Assembly: GCF_000799465.1 (NCBI RefSeq)
Contig: NZ_JUGU01000001.1
Coordinates: 2,748,501 to 2,812,500, forward strand
Length of the DNA stretch: 64,000 bases
Reading direction: 5' to 3'
Source of the DNA: Psychroserpens sp. Hel_I_66
GTDB lineage: Bacteria; Bacteroidota; Bacteroidia; Flavobacteriales; Flavobacteriaceae
The notes beneath the pieces were generated by a model. It made no database searches and had not been told where the DNA came from. It worked only from the letters and a program-made list of their open reading frames with translations. Positions 7,730-16,225 of the stretch are shown here, one piece after another (positions within the stretch are counted from its first letter, which is position 1; every line of letters begins with the position of its first letter). The position numbers and the translations under genes were made by a program.

Positions 7730-9381
7730 AAATTTTTTGGGTTCTATTTTCTATATGTTTTAGTTTATTTACGAATGCTCAAAATAATCTAAGAAAAACC
7801 ATTGATAGTATTTTAAAAATCTATGATACTAATAATGAGCCAGGATTATCCATTCGTGTTATTAAACAAGACTCTATAGTATATTCTAAAAGCTTTGGAG
7901 TCGCGAATTTAGATTACAACATAAAAAATACAGATTCTACTATTTTTAGCTTAGGATCAATAAGTAAACAATTTACCGCAGCTGCTATTTGGTCTTTAAT
8001 TAGAGACTCTAAACTAAGTTTAGAAGATAATATCACTTCGTTTTTTCCAGATTTTCCAAACTACGGGAGACCCATAAAAATCAAACATCTACTTAACCAT
8101 TCTAGTGGTATTAGAAATTATCATACCACCATGTTTTTATCTGGTTTTGATTATAATAATGATTATTATGATAATACTTATGTCCTTAATTTAGTTAAAA
8201 GACAAAAAAATCTCAACAATCATCCTGGTGAGAAAATCATATATTCAAATACAAATTACAATCTTTTAGCTTTAATTATTGAACAGGTTTCAAACCAAAA
8301 TCTCGATGAGTATTTAAAAGATAAAATTCTTAAACCGTTAGGAATGAAGGACACTTTTGTAAGGATTTCCCATGGTACAATTGTTAAAAACAAAGCTGTT
8401 GGTTATCAAAAACAAAAAGATACTTATGTATTTAATTCATCAAATCAGTTGAGTTATGGCGCTGGAAGTATGGGAAGCCATATAAAAGATATGAATATTT
8501 GGATGAGAATGCTTAATGGAGATATCCTTGAGTTCAAAACATTAGCTCAATTTCTTAAAACAACCGAAGTACTGACCAGTAAACAAAAAGCCAAATATGC
8601 AAGAGGAATTATGGTAGACGATTACAAAGGTTATAAAACATTGAGCCATAGTGGATATGGCTTTGGAAATCAATCTCATATCATTACCGTTCCAAAAGAA
8701 AAGATTGGCATCGTAATTCTCACAAATTTGGAATCGATTAACCCAACTCCAATATCTTATGAAATTTTGGACTTGCTGCTCGTTTCCGAAGAAAACATAA
8801 AACCAAATTTGATAGAAGATAAAATTTCGTTTGAACCACAAGATTTGATACTCTTTACTGGAGATTACCGAGAAATCAACAGCGATATGACGATGCGAAT
8901 TTCCGAAGAAAACGATACGCTTAAAGCTCAAGGATCTATGGGAAATAGCAAGATACCGCTACTACAAAATAACACCAATGAATTTGTGAGACGTGATGCT
9001 CAAAATGTAAAATATAATTTTGAAAAAACATCCCATTATGATATGGTTATATCATTTGGAGGAACTCCGTTTTACTTTAAACGTGCCAACCTAATAAACA
9101 CAAATCCTGAAAATTTAATAGACTATTGTGGTGAATTTTATTCTGAAGAATTACAAACCACTTATCATTTTTATATAGACAAAGATCAATTAAAATTATC
9201 GTACAAAAATAATACAGCTATAGCCTTGTATCCTATTGAAATAGATGCATTTGGAAATAAAGACAGAACACTCTATCAGTTTGTAAAAACAAAAGACAGT
9301 TCTGAAATAACAGGAATGTTTTTATCCTGTGACGGACAAGTAAGCAACATTGAGTTTACTAAAGATCAAACCCAAGACTAA
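7717..9381 (+). CDS. Beta-lactamase-fold serine hydrolase, exported
   Basis: 554 residues with a signal peptide (about 1-21, ...SLFTNAQ). The class C beta-lactamase/DD-peptidase catalytic motifs are complete: S81-I-S-K84, Y176-S-N, and HSG near residue 311. The C-terminal 190 residues form one or two lipocalin-like beta domains, common in this family. It would act in the periplasm or on the cell surface on peptides, esters or peptidoglycan-related D-amino acid peptides; true beta-lactamase activity cannot be inferred. It is the last gene of the PadR cassette (overlaps the 59-residue gene by 13 nt) and its 3' end overlaps sufD tail-to-tail by 23 nt. Contains TTCCGAAG at 8784 and 8901. Confidence 0.88.
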   Translation: MQGLKIFWVLFSICFSLFTNAQNNLRKTIDSILKIYDTNNEPGLSIRVIKQDSIVYSKSFGVANLDYNIKNTDSTIFSLGSISKQFTAAAIWSLIRDSKLSLEDNITSFFPDFPNYGRPIKIKHLLNHSSGIRNYHTTMFLSGFDYNNDYYDNTYVLNLVKRQKNLNNHPGEKIIYSNTNYNLLALIIEQVSNQNLDEYLKDKILKPLGMKDTFVRISHGTIVKNKAVGYQKQKDTYVFNSSNQLSYGAGSMGSHIKDMNIWMRMLNGDILEFKTLAQFLKTTEVLTSKQKAKYARGIMVDDYKGYKTLSHSGYGFGNQSHIITVPKEKIGIVILTNLESINPTPISYEILDLLLVSEENIKPNLIEDKISFEPQDLILFTGDYREINSDMTMRISEENDTLKAQGSMGNSKIPLLQNNTNEFVRRDAQNVKYNFEKTSHYDMVISFGGTPFYFKRANLINTNPENLIDYCGEFYSEELQTTYHFYIDKDQLKLSYKNNTAIALYPIEIDAFGNKDRTLYQFVKTKDSSEITGMFLSCDGQVSNIEFTKDQTQD

Positions 9382-10672
9382 CACCCAATTTATTCGCAAT
9401 AATCTTTGTGATGCGTTGCTTAATTTCAGGAATTTTTACTGAATCTAAAACGTTATTACTAAACGCAAACATTAAAAGGGCTTTTGCTTCTTTTTCTGGA
9501 ATACCACGCGAGCGCATGTAAAACATAGCACTTTCGTCTAGTTGACCAATGGTACAACCGTGAGAGCATTTTACATCATCTGCAAAGATCTCTAATTGAG
9601 GCTTGCTATTTATCGAGGCTTTATCGCTTAATAAAATGTTATTATTAGATTGAAACGCATTGGTTTTTTGTGCTTCTTTGTTCACGATAACCTTACCATT
9701 GAACACACCTGTAGATTTATCTGAAAAAATACCTTTGTAATCTTGATGGCTTTCACAATTTGGCTCAATATGATGCACCAATGTATTGTGATCTACATGT
9801 TGGTTATCACCAATAATGGTCACACCATTTAAGGTAGAATCCATGTGTTGACCGTTTTGGTAGAAATTGAGATTATTTCTCGTTAATTTTCCTCCAAAAG
9901 AAAACGTATGTACAGATACATGACTTTCTCTTTTTTGATTGATACTCGTATTGTCAATTAATGAAGCAGTTTGCTTATCATTTTGAATTTTATAGTAATC
10001 TACAATCGCTCTTTTATTGGCAAATATTTCGGTAACGCTATTTGTTAAAACAGGATTATCTGTCAAACTTTGGTGACGTTCTATAATTTGCACATGTGAA
10101 TTCTCATCTACTACAATTAGGTTACGTGGTTGTAACATTAAAGCAGACTCATTTCCGGTTGAGAAATTAATGATTTGAATTGGTTTCTCTACTAGTTTGT
10201 TCTTCGGAATATGAATATATGCACCTTCTTTTGAGAATGCAGTATTTAAAGATGAAATCCCATCTTTTGAAGCCACTTTATTAAAATAGTTCTCAGTAAT
10301 AAGTTGATATTTTGGCTTGTTCAATGCAGATGACATCAAGCATACATCAATACTATCGTGTGTTGTTTGTGAAAGGTTTGAGGAGAATTTACCATCTATA
10401 AACACTAAGTTGTAGCAATCTATATCGTGGATAAAATACTTTTTTACATCTCTATACTCTATGGCGTTTTCTTGCTTCGGAAAAACACTGTAATCTGTTT
10501 TTAATAGGCTATTTAAAGATGTGTATTTCCAATTTTCATCACGCTTTGACGGAAAGCCTTGATCTTCAAAAATCTTTATCGCTTCATTACGTAAATCGTG
10601 CACAGGAGCATCTACATCTACTGTATTTTCAAAAGCCATAAATGACGATACTAATTTATCTTTTAATTCCAT
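9359..10672 (-). CDS. sufD: Fe-S cluster assembly protein SufD
   Basis: 437 residues from the ATG at 10672 (MELKDKLVSSF); an upstream in-frame TTG at 10681 is less likely. SufD is part of the SufBC2D scaffold on which clusters are built. Seen: N-terminal helical region with SKRDENWKYTSL, a long right-handed beta-helix of short strands (about 90-390), and the C-terminal signature KCSHGCTIGQLDESAMFYMRSRGIPEKEAKALL, whose Cys/His residues lie at the SufB-SufD interface. Downstream of sufC with about 140 nt of non-coding DNA between; its 3' end runs into the opposing hydrolase gene. Two minus-strand copies of the TTCCGAAG word (10202, 10475). Confidence 0.95.
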   Translation of the reverse strand: MELKDKLVSSFMAFENTVDVDAPVHDLRNEAIKIFEDQGFPSKRDENWKYTSLNSLLKTDYSVFPKQENAIEYRDVKKYFIHDIDCYNLVFIDGKFSSNLSQTTHDSIDVCLMSSALNKPKYQLITENYFNKVASKDGISSLNTAFSKEGAYIHIPKNKLVEKPIQIINFSTGNESALMLQPRNLIVVDENSHVQIIERHQSLTDNPVLTNSVTEIFANKRAIVDYYKIQNDKQTASLIDNTSINQKRESHVSVHTFSFGGKLTRNNLNFYQNGQHMDSTLNGVTIIGDNQHVDHNTLVHHIEPNCESHQDYKGIFSDKSTGVFNGKVIVNKEAQKTNAFQSNNNILLSDKASINSKPQLEIFADDVKCSHGCTIGQLDESAMFYMRSRGIPEKEAKALLMFAFSNNVLDSVKIPEIKQRITKIIANKLGVSLGFDL

Positions 10673-10812
10673 TCTTTTCAATCTTCAGTAATCAGCTTTC
10701 AGTTTTAAGTTTACTTAATCATAAACCAAAACTTTTTAAATGATTACCATTTTATTTCATTTTTTCATTGGAGTAAGCCACTGCTTACAGAAAACTAAAC
10801 ACTTTTAACTTG

Positions 10813-11565
10813 TTAAGCGTTCACTTCTTCTTTAATCCAATCGTAACCTTTTTCTTCTAGCTGATGTGCTAATTCTTTACCTCCAGATTTTACAATTTTA
10901 CCATTGTACAATACGTGAACAAAATCTGGTACGATATGATCTAACAAACGTTGATAGTGCGTTATTACAATAACAGCATTATCCTTACTTTTAAGCTTGT
11001 TAACTCCGTTTGCAACGATACGCAACGCATCAATATCAAGTCCAGAATCGGTTTCATCTAAAATTGCCAATTTTGGCTCTAACATTGCCATTTGGAAAAT
11101 TTCATTACGCTTTTTCTCTCCTCCAGAAAATCCTTGGTTAAGTGATCGGGATAAGAACTTACGGTCAATTTCTAAAAGTTCTGCTTTCTCTCTGATCATT
11201 TTTAACATATCCTTTGCGGGCATGTCTTCCAATCCTTTAGCTTTTCTAGTTTCGTTGATAGCTGTTTTCATAAAGTTAGTCACACTAACTCCTGGAATCT
11301 CTACAGGATATTGAAATGATAAGAATACACCTTTGTGTGCGCGTTCTTCCGCAGATAATTCCTCGATATCTTCTCCGTTTAAGAGAATCTGTCCTTTATC
11401 TACTTCATACTCTTCTTTCCCTGCAATAACAGATGCCAACGTACTTTTTCCAGAGCCATTAGGTCCCATGATAGCATGAACCTCTCCAGCTTTTACATTT
11501 AGGTTGATACCGTTTAAAATACTTTTATCTTCGACACTTGCGTGCAAATCTTTTATTTCTAACAT
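10813..11565 (-). CDS. sufC: Fe-S assembly ATPase SufC
   Basis: 250 residues from the ATG at 11565 (MLEIKDLHASVEDKSIL, the canonical SufC start); a longer version from a TTG at 11580 would overlap the upstream gene and is rejected. Soluble ABC-type ATPase that powers rearrangement of the SufBCD scaffold. Seen: Walker A GPNGSGKSTLAS, signature FSGGEKKRNEIFQMAML, Walker B LAILDETDSGLDIDAL and H-loop ITHYQRLL. DETDSGLDID is a SufC-specific feature. It follows the lipoprotein gene with a 1-nt gap, indicating co-transcription with sufB. Confidence 0.96.
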   Translation of the reverse strand: MLEIKDLHASVEDKSILNGINLNVKAGEVHAIMGPNGSGKSTLASVIAGKEEYEVDKGQILLNGEDIEELSAEERAHKGVFLSFQYPVEIPGVSVTNFMKTAINETRKAKGLEDMPAKDMLKMIREKAELLEIDRKFLSRSLNQGFSGGEKKRNEIFQMAMLEPKLAILDETDSGLDIDALRIVANGVNKLKSKDNAVIVITHYQRLLDHIVPDFVHVLYNGKIVKSGGKELAHQLEEKGYDWIKEEVNA

Positions 11566-11566
11566 A

Positions 11567-11992
11567 CTATTTGTTTCCAATTTTTATAACATCGTTTGCC
11601 TCTGGTTTAGGTGGCGAAACGTTTAAAATTTCTTTTATTTCTATTTTATCTTCCCAGCCTTCTTCATTAGAATCTTTTTTGAATATGCGACCTCTTACGG
11701 TAACAGGAACCATATCTGTATCCTCTTTTTTATAAGCTTTGACTTGATCTTGTAATTCATTTACTTTATCATTGAGGACCACACCAAATATTTTATTTGA
11801 TGTTTTTAAGACAGCTGCATCTGCATAATAAATAAACTCACCTTGAATGGCTATTAGACCATCGCTTTGCTTTTCAGTTTTGCCATCCTCTAAAACAGTA
11901 GTTTTGGAAGTCACATTTTCTTCAGTGGTCTTATCATTTTTACAACCTACAAGAAAGGTAAGTGTCATTAAAATTATAAATGTGTTTTTCAT
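11567..11992 (-). CDS. Lipoprotein encoded between sufB and sufC
   Basis: 141 residues. The signal peptide ends in a good lipobox, TFLVGC, with the acylated Cys at 17, followed by Lys/Asn/Asp, so it is an exported lipoprotein. After a Thr/Glu-rich linker (about 20-45), residues 48-130 (GEFIYYADAAVLKTSNKIFGV ... VPVTVRGRIFKKD ... DKIEIKEILNVSPP) look like a small OB-like beta domain, reminiscent of the C-terminal domain of NlpE-type lipoproteins; this likeness is by eye only. Its position inside an otherwise cytoplasmic Fe-S operon is odd. It directly precedes sufC (1-nt gap) and follows sufB by 86 nt. Confidence 0.78.
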   Translation of the reverse strand: MKNTFIILMTLTFLVGCKNDKTTEENVTSKTTVLEDGKTEKQSDGLIAIQGEFIYYADAAVLKTSNKIFGVVLNDKVNELQDQVKAYKKEDTDMVPVTVRGRIFKKDSNEEGWEDKIEIKEILNVSPPKPEANDVIKIGNK

Positions 11993-12078
11993 AATTATCT
12001 TCCTTAAAATTGGAAGTGCTATTTCATTAAACTTAAATCTATAAATGTTCAGATTCTTGTTTCCGAAGACATAAAAAT

Positions 12079-13527
12079 TTACCCTACAGAGCCTTCTAAA
12101 CTAATCTCCAGCAGCTTTTGTGCTTCTACAGCAAATTCCATAGGTAATTTGTTAAGTACTTCTTTACTGAATCCGTTTACGATTAAAGCGATTGCTTTTT
12201 CAGTGTCAATCCCCCTTTGATTACAATAGAAAATTTGATCTTCACCAATTTTACTGGTTGTTGCCTCGTGCTCTATTTGAGCCGATTTATTTTTTGCTTC
12301 TATATACGGGAATGTATGTGCACCACATTCATTGCCCATTAACAAACTATCACATTGTGAAAAGTTACGAGCGTTATCTGCTCGTGAGCTTATTTGCACT
12401 AACCCTCTATATGAATTTTGGGATTTTCCTGCGGAAATTCCTTTTGATATAATTGTTGATCTGGTATTTTTACCCAAGTGAATCATTTTGGTACCTGTAT
12501 CTGCCTGCTGGTGATTGTTGGTCACAGCAATTGAATAAAACTCACCTACAGAGTTATCACCTTTCAAAATACATGATGGATATTTCCAAGTAACAGCACT
12601 TCCTGTTTCTACTTGGGTCCAAGAGATTTTTGCATTTTTCTCACACAAACCTCTTTTAGTTACAAAATTGTAAACTCCGCCTTTACCTTCGGCATTTCCT
12701 GGATACCAGTTTTGAACTGTAGAGTATTTTATCTCTGCATCATCCAAAGCAATTAATTCTACTACTGCTGCGTGTAATTGATTTTCATCACGACTTGGTG
12801 CTGTACAACCTTCAAGGTAGGAGACATAACTACCTTCGTCTGCAACTACCAATGTTCTTTCAAATTGACCAGTTCCAGCTTGATTGATTCTAAAATAGGT
12901 TGAAAGCTCCATTGGGCAACGCACACCTTTTGGGATATAGCAAAAGCTACCATCACTAAAAACTGCACTGTTTAATGCAGCGTAGAAATTATCTTTCTGC
13001 GGAACAACGGTACCTAAGTGTTTTTTAACTAATTCTGGATGTTCTTTAATGGCTTCAGAAATACTCATAAAAATGATTCCCTTTTCACCTAAAGTCTTTT
13101 TAAAGGTTGTTGCTACAGAAACGGAATCTACAACGATATCCATCGCCACATTATTCATCTTTTTTTGTTCATCAACCGAAATACCCAGCTTTTTGTACAT
13201 CGCTAACAAATCTGGATCGACATCGTCTAAAGTTTTATTGGGATCTATTTTTGTGGGAGCAGAATAATAGGCAATCGCTTGAAAATCTGGTTTTTTATAT
13301 TTTACATTCGCCCATTCAGGCTCAGCCATCTCTTTCCAAGCCTTGAAAGCTTCCAATCGCCACTCTGTCATCCATTCTGGCTCTTGTTTCTTTTTGGAAA
13401 TAGCGCGAACGATGTCTTCATTTAAACCAATTGGAAATGTTTCAGATTCAATGTCAGTATAAAAACCATATTCGTACTCTTTGGTTTTTAATTCTTCCCT
13501 TAAATCATCTTCAGTATATTTTGACAT
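12079..13527 (-). CDS. sufB: Fe-S cluster scaffold protein SufB
   Basis: 482 residues, close to the normal SufB length. Core scaffold subunit on which nascent clusters assemble with SufC and SufD. Seen: N-terminal [16 protein letters not shown] and [13 protein letters not shown], then [53 protein letters not shown], the beta-helix core and the C-terminal [28 protein letters not shown]. These are diagnostic of SufB. It follows sufA by about 50 nt, so sufA-sufB-lipoprotein-sufC-sufD form one operon from a promoter at 13938-13945. Confidence 0.97.
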   Translation of the reverse strand: MSKYTEDDLREELKTKEYEYGFYTDIESETFPIGLNEDIVRAISKKKQEPEWMTEWRLEAFKAWKEMAEPEWANVKYKKPDFQAIAYYSAPTKIDPNKTLDDVDPDLLAMYKKLGISVDEQKKMNNVAMDIVVDSVSVATTFKKTLGEKGIIFMSISEAIKEHPELVKKHLGTVVPQKDNFYAALNSAVFSDGSFCYIPKGVRCPMELSTYFRINQAGTGQFERTLVVADEGSYVSYLEGCTAPSRDENQLHAAVVELIALDDAEIKYSTVQNWYPGNAEGKGGVYNFVTKRGLCEKNAKISWTQVETGSAVTWKYPSCILKGDNSVGEFYSIAVTNNHQQADTGTKMIHLGKNTRSTIISKGISAGKSQNSYRGLVQISSRADNARNFSQCDSLLMGNECGAHTFPYIEAKNKSAQIEHEATTSKIGEDQIFYCNQRGIDTEKAIALIVNGFSKEVLNKLPMEFAVEAQKLLEISLEGSVG

Positions 13528-13577
13528 AATTGTTTTTACGTTTTAATTCCTTCTTTATTTGAAGGATTAGCAAGGAT

Positions 13578-13907
13578 TTATAGCGAGAATGATTCTCCGC
13601 AACCACAAGTTCTATTAGCATTAGGATTGTTGAAAACGAACCCTGCACCATTTAGACCTCCCGAATACTCTAAGGTAGTTCCAATAAGGTACAAAAAGCT
13701 TTTCTTATCAACAATGATTTTTACACCATTGTCTTCAAAAATCTTATCATCGTCCTTTTGCTCATTATCAAACTTTAAATCATAAGATAGACCAGAGCAT
13801 CCACCACTTTTAACACCCACTCTAACAAAGTCGGTAGTTGTGTTGAAGCCATCATCTTTCATTAATTCAATGACCTTCTTTTTAGCTGTTTCTGATACTT
13901 TTATCAT
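13578..13907 (-). CDS. sufA: A-type Fe-S carrier protein SufA/IscA
   Basis: 109 residues. The three cluster-binding cysteines of A-type carriers are present: C37 in SGGCSGLSY, and C101 and C103 in NRTCGCGESFSL. The FVFNNPNANRTCGCG ending is typical. It receives clusters from the SufBCD scaffold and delivers them to target enzymes. First gene of the suf run; the TATATTTG -7 box lies about 30 nt upstream of the ATG. Full length, no oddities. Confidence 0.96.
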   Translation of the reverse strand: MIKVSETAKKKVIELMKDDGFNTTTDFVRVGVKSGGCSGLSYDLKFDNEQKDDDKIFEDNGVKIIVDKKSFLYLIGTTLEYSGGLNGAGFVFNNPNANRTCGCGESFSL

Positions 13908-13937
13908 TTGTTATATAGATATTGTCTAAATAGATTG

Positions 13938-13945
13938 CAAATATA
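13938..13945 (-). promoter_or_regulatory. -7 promoter element for the suf operon
   Basis: TATATTTG (minus strand) fits TAnnTTTG. A TTG lies 24 nt further upstream (13972-13970), just beyond the usual spacing. Leader of about 25-30 nt before sufA. No obvious operator palindrome was recognised. Confidence 0.6.
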
Positions 13946-14066
13946 CGACATAACTATATTTTTACCATACAACATAACATTATATTAGCATATGACTCTA
14001 TAACAAATTGCAATGCCAAACGTAAAATCAGCATCAATCAAAGAAGATAATTTGTGTTATATTTTT

Positions 14067-14306
14067 TTATACTGAAATGTGCCTACGGGAATATTGGCTT
14101 TGCAAAATAAAAAGCTCTTGTAAAGCGGTTCTAATTTCTTTATTTTCAAACGGATACATGTTTAAATTTTCAAGATCGCTATCGTATTGCTTAGATTGGC
14201 ATGTCGCACAGGACAACACATGTGCTTTTTTTGCTTTTTTTGAAGTGTATTTTAAGTTATGTCCAAAAACAGAACATAACAATTTGTCGTTGATTGTCGT
14301 TTTCAT
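14067..14306 (-). CDS. Small CHCC-motif protein, paralog 1 of 4 (divergent member)
   Basis: 79 residues from the ATG at 14306; an in-frame TTG at 14318 would add four residues. It shares with three other small proteins nearby the pattern C-x4-H near the N-terminus (LCSVFGH) and a C-x2-C about 20 residues later (SCATC), a likely single zinc site. The C-terminal half (PFENKEIRTALQELFILQSQYSRR) is helical and charged, like the EIN..L..I..RR tail of the other copies. Basic, cytoplasmic, unknown function. It is divergent from thiL, upstream of it. Confidence 0.65.
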   Translation of the reverse strand: MKTTINDKLLCSVFGHNLKYTSKKAKKAHVLSCATCQSKQYDSDLENLNMYPFENKEIRTALQELFILQSQYSRRHISV

Positions 14307-14456
14307 AGTAGGTTGCAATGATTTGGGATGACTAATTTAAAATAAATTTTTAAAATTACCGACTAAATACTAATTTTTTCGCTGAAATGCATTTTCTAAT
14401 GTTTCCGAAGACCTTAAAAATAACTTAAATCAATTCTCTGCTTTAAAAAAGCTAAC

Positions 14457-14464
14457 TATTTTTG
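14457..14464 (+). promoter_or_regulatory. -7 promoter element for thiL, abutting the start codon
   Basis: TATTTTTG fits TAnnTTTG and ends 4 nt before the thiL ATG (14469), predicting a leaderless or near-leaderless mRNA. No strong -33 element identified. Confidence 0.5.
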
Positions 14465-14468
14465 CATT

Positions 14469-15521
14469 ATGATAGAAGATAAAAACCAATCACGCACCTC
14501 ATTAGATCAACTTGGAGAATTTGGTCTTATTGACCATCTTACCAAAAATTTTGATATTAAACATAAATCTACGGTCAAAGGCATTGGCGACGACGCTGCG
14601 GTGTTGGATGCTAAGTCAAAGCAAATTGTAGTAACAACAGATTTATTGGTAGAGAATGTACATTTTGACTTATCGTATGTGCCACTCAAGCATTTAGGCT
14701 ACAAGGCTGTTGTTGTAAATTTGAGCGATGTCTATGCAATGAATGCACATGCTACGCAAATCACGGTGTCTATTGCTGTATCAAATCGTTTTCCTTTAGA
14801 AGCTTTAGAAGAACTATATGCAGGAATTGAAACTGCAGCAAATATTTATAATATCGACGTTGTTGGCGGTGATACGACCTCATCAACAACGGGACTAATT
14901 ATTTCGGTTACTGCAATTGGTGAAGTTGATAAAAAGAAAGTGGTTTATAGAAATGGAGCAAAGCCGAACGATTTATTGGTGGTCACTGGAGATATTGGTG
15001 CAGCTTATATGGGATTGCAGGTTTTAGAGCGTGAAAAGGAAGTGTTTAAAGTGAATCCGCAAAGCCAACCAGATCTGGATATGTACACTTATATCATTGA
15101 GCGACAATTAAAACCAGAAGCTAGAAAGGACATCGTAGAATTACTTGAGAAATTAGATGTGCGACCAACGTCTATGATTGATATTAGCGATGGACTTTCT
15201 TCGGAAATCATCCACATCTGTAAACAAAGTGATGTAGGCGTTGAGATTTATGAAAATAAAATCCCTTTAGATCCAGAAGTGATTTCTACTTGTGAGGAAT
15301 TTAAAATAGACAGTACAACTATTGCACTAAATGGTGGTGAGGATTATGAATTGTTGATGACGGTTTCACAAAAGGATTTTCCGAAGATAAAAGGAAACCC
15401 AAACTTAACCGTTATTGGTTACATTACCGATAAATCTCGTGGTATGCACTTAATCACTCGTGGCGAACAAGCTATACCAATAATTGCAAAAGGTTGGAAT
15501 GCCTTAAATAATCAAGAATAG
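14469..15521 (+). CDS. thiL: Thiamine-monophosphate kinase
   Basis: 350 residues. Phosphorylates thiamine monophosphate to thiamine diphosphate with ATP, in the cytoplasm. Seen in order: FGLIDHLTK near the start, GIGDDAAVLD (Mg-nucleotide site, about 38-47), TTDLLVENVHFDL, GYKAVVVNLSDVYAMNA, VVGGDTTSS, VVTGDIGAAYMGLQ, MIDISDGLSSEIIHI and LNGGEDYELLMTV. All are typical of the ThiL/PurM-like fold. Monocistronic, flanked on both sides by the small CHCC genes, one of which overlaps its 3' end by 10 nt in convergent orientation. Contains TTCCGAAG words at 15199 (minus) and 15379 (plus). Confidence 0.96.
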   Translation: MIEDKNQSRTSLDQLGEFGLIDHLTKNFDIKHKSTVKGIGDDAAVLDAKSKQIVVTTDLLVENVHFDLSYVPLKHLGYKAVVVNLSDVYAMNAHATQITVSIAVSNRFPLEALEELYAGIETAANIYNIDVVGGDTTSSTTGLIISVTAIGEVDKKKVVYRNGAKPNDLLVVTGDIGAAYMGLQVLEREKEVFKVNPQSQPDLDMYTYIIERQLKPEARKDIVELLEKLDVRPTSMIDISDGLSSEIIHICKQSDVGVEIYENKIPLDPEVISTCEEFKIDSTTIALNGGEDYELLMTVSQKDFPKIKGNPNLTVIGYITDKSRGMHLITRGEQAIPIIAKGWNALNNQE

Positions 15522-15730
15522 GCATTCTTGAATTTTAATCGCCTTTTGTAAAGTCGTTTTAAAGTCTTGTTAATCTCTCTACGCTTATTTGTTAAGGGTA
15601 TCGTTTCACCTGTATCACTTGTAGTAAATTCCTTTTGGCAGTTGACGCACTCAAATTCTTTGACAACGCTTGTTACGTTTTCTTTGATAACAAGTTGATG
15701 GTTAAAAAGTTTACAGAATAAATGTTTCAA
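15512..15730 (-). CDS. Small CHCC-motif protein, paralog 2 of 4
   Basis: 72 residues, TTG start. Aligned with paralog 3 the first codons match position for position (M-K-x-L-[FY]-C), which supports the TTG; no in-frame ATG exists upstream. Motifs: C6-x4-H11 (CKLFNH), then VVKEFECVNCQKEFTTSDTGETIPLTNKR, with C-x2-C near residues 28-31, and a basic helix EINKTLKRLYKRRLKFK. The conserved HVKEY/VVKEF and TT..G...LT phrases mark the family. Likely zinc-binding and basic; function unknown. Overlaps the end of thiL by 10 nt. Confidence 0.68.
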   Translation of the reverse strand: MKHLFCKLFNHQLVIKENVTSVVKEFECVNCQKEFTTSDTGETIPLTNKRREINKTLKRLYKRRLKFKNAYS

Positions 15731-15864
15731 GACTTCATAATTTTTAGGTACGATACCATAGTACTCAAAAGCAACAAAACTTAAAAACTTATGGTGTTAA
15801 AGTTGTGCTAAGTGTATAGATTAGCAACATATGGCATGGAAATAAACCCTATTTAATATGGGAA

Positions 15865-16149
15865 TTAAGAAAAATGAGGGATGAAATTTAAAATGAATTC
15901 TTCATCTTCTATTTGGTGTTCTATTTTTTCCTGTTTGCGTTGTTCAATTCTTGATAGTCTTTTGTTGTGAATACGAGATAAGACAGAATTTATTTCTTGG
16001 AATTTTGGCGTTAATGGTATTAGATTACCATTTCCGCTTGTTGTAACTTGAGAGTTACAATGAATACATTTGTATTCTTTTACATGATAGGTGACTTTTT
16101 TTGAGACTTCGTATTGATGTCCAAAAAATGAGCAGTAGAGACTTTTCAA
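15865..16149 (-). CDS. Small CHCC-motif protein, paralog 3 of 4
   Basis: 94 residues, TTG start at 16149; an in-frame stop lies four codons upstream and no ATG is available. C6-x4-H11 (CSFFGH), HVKEYKCIHCNSQ with C-x2-C, TTSGNGNLIPLTPKFQEINSVLSRIHNKRLSR, then an acidic/basic C-terminal extension (RIEQRKQEKIEHQIEDEEF) absent from paralogs 2 and 4. Closest to paralog 4 by eye. Probably cytoplasmic and metal-binding; no recognised function. Confidence 0.7.
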   Translation of the reverse strand: MKSLYCSFFGHQYEVSKKVTYHVKEYKCIHCNSQVTTSGNGNLIPLTPKFQEINSVLSRIHNKRLSRIEQRKQEKIEHQIEDEEFILNFIPHFS

Positions 16150-16225
16150 TTTATTGCGCTATTAATTATTAATTTTAGAGGATTTCTAAATATATGAAAA
16201 TCAATTAATAACGTACGATTTTACT

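Noticed and set aside
7717..9381. Calling the serine hydrolase a beta-lactamase resistance gene
   Set aside because: The motifs fit the broad class C/DD-peptidase superfamily; nothing shows lactam hydrolysis.
11566..11580. Longer SufC start at a TTG
   Set aside because: Overlaps the lipoprotein stop codon; the ATG at 11565 gives the canonical SufC N-terminus.
15723..15750. Upstream ATG for the 72-residue CHCC protein with a frameshift
   Set aside because: An ATG-AAG-TCT just upstream runs into TGA in its own frame; paralog alignment supports the TTG start, so a frameshift is not needed.
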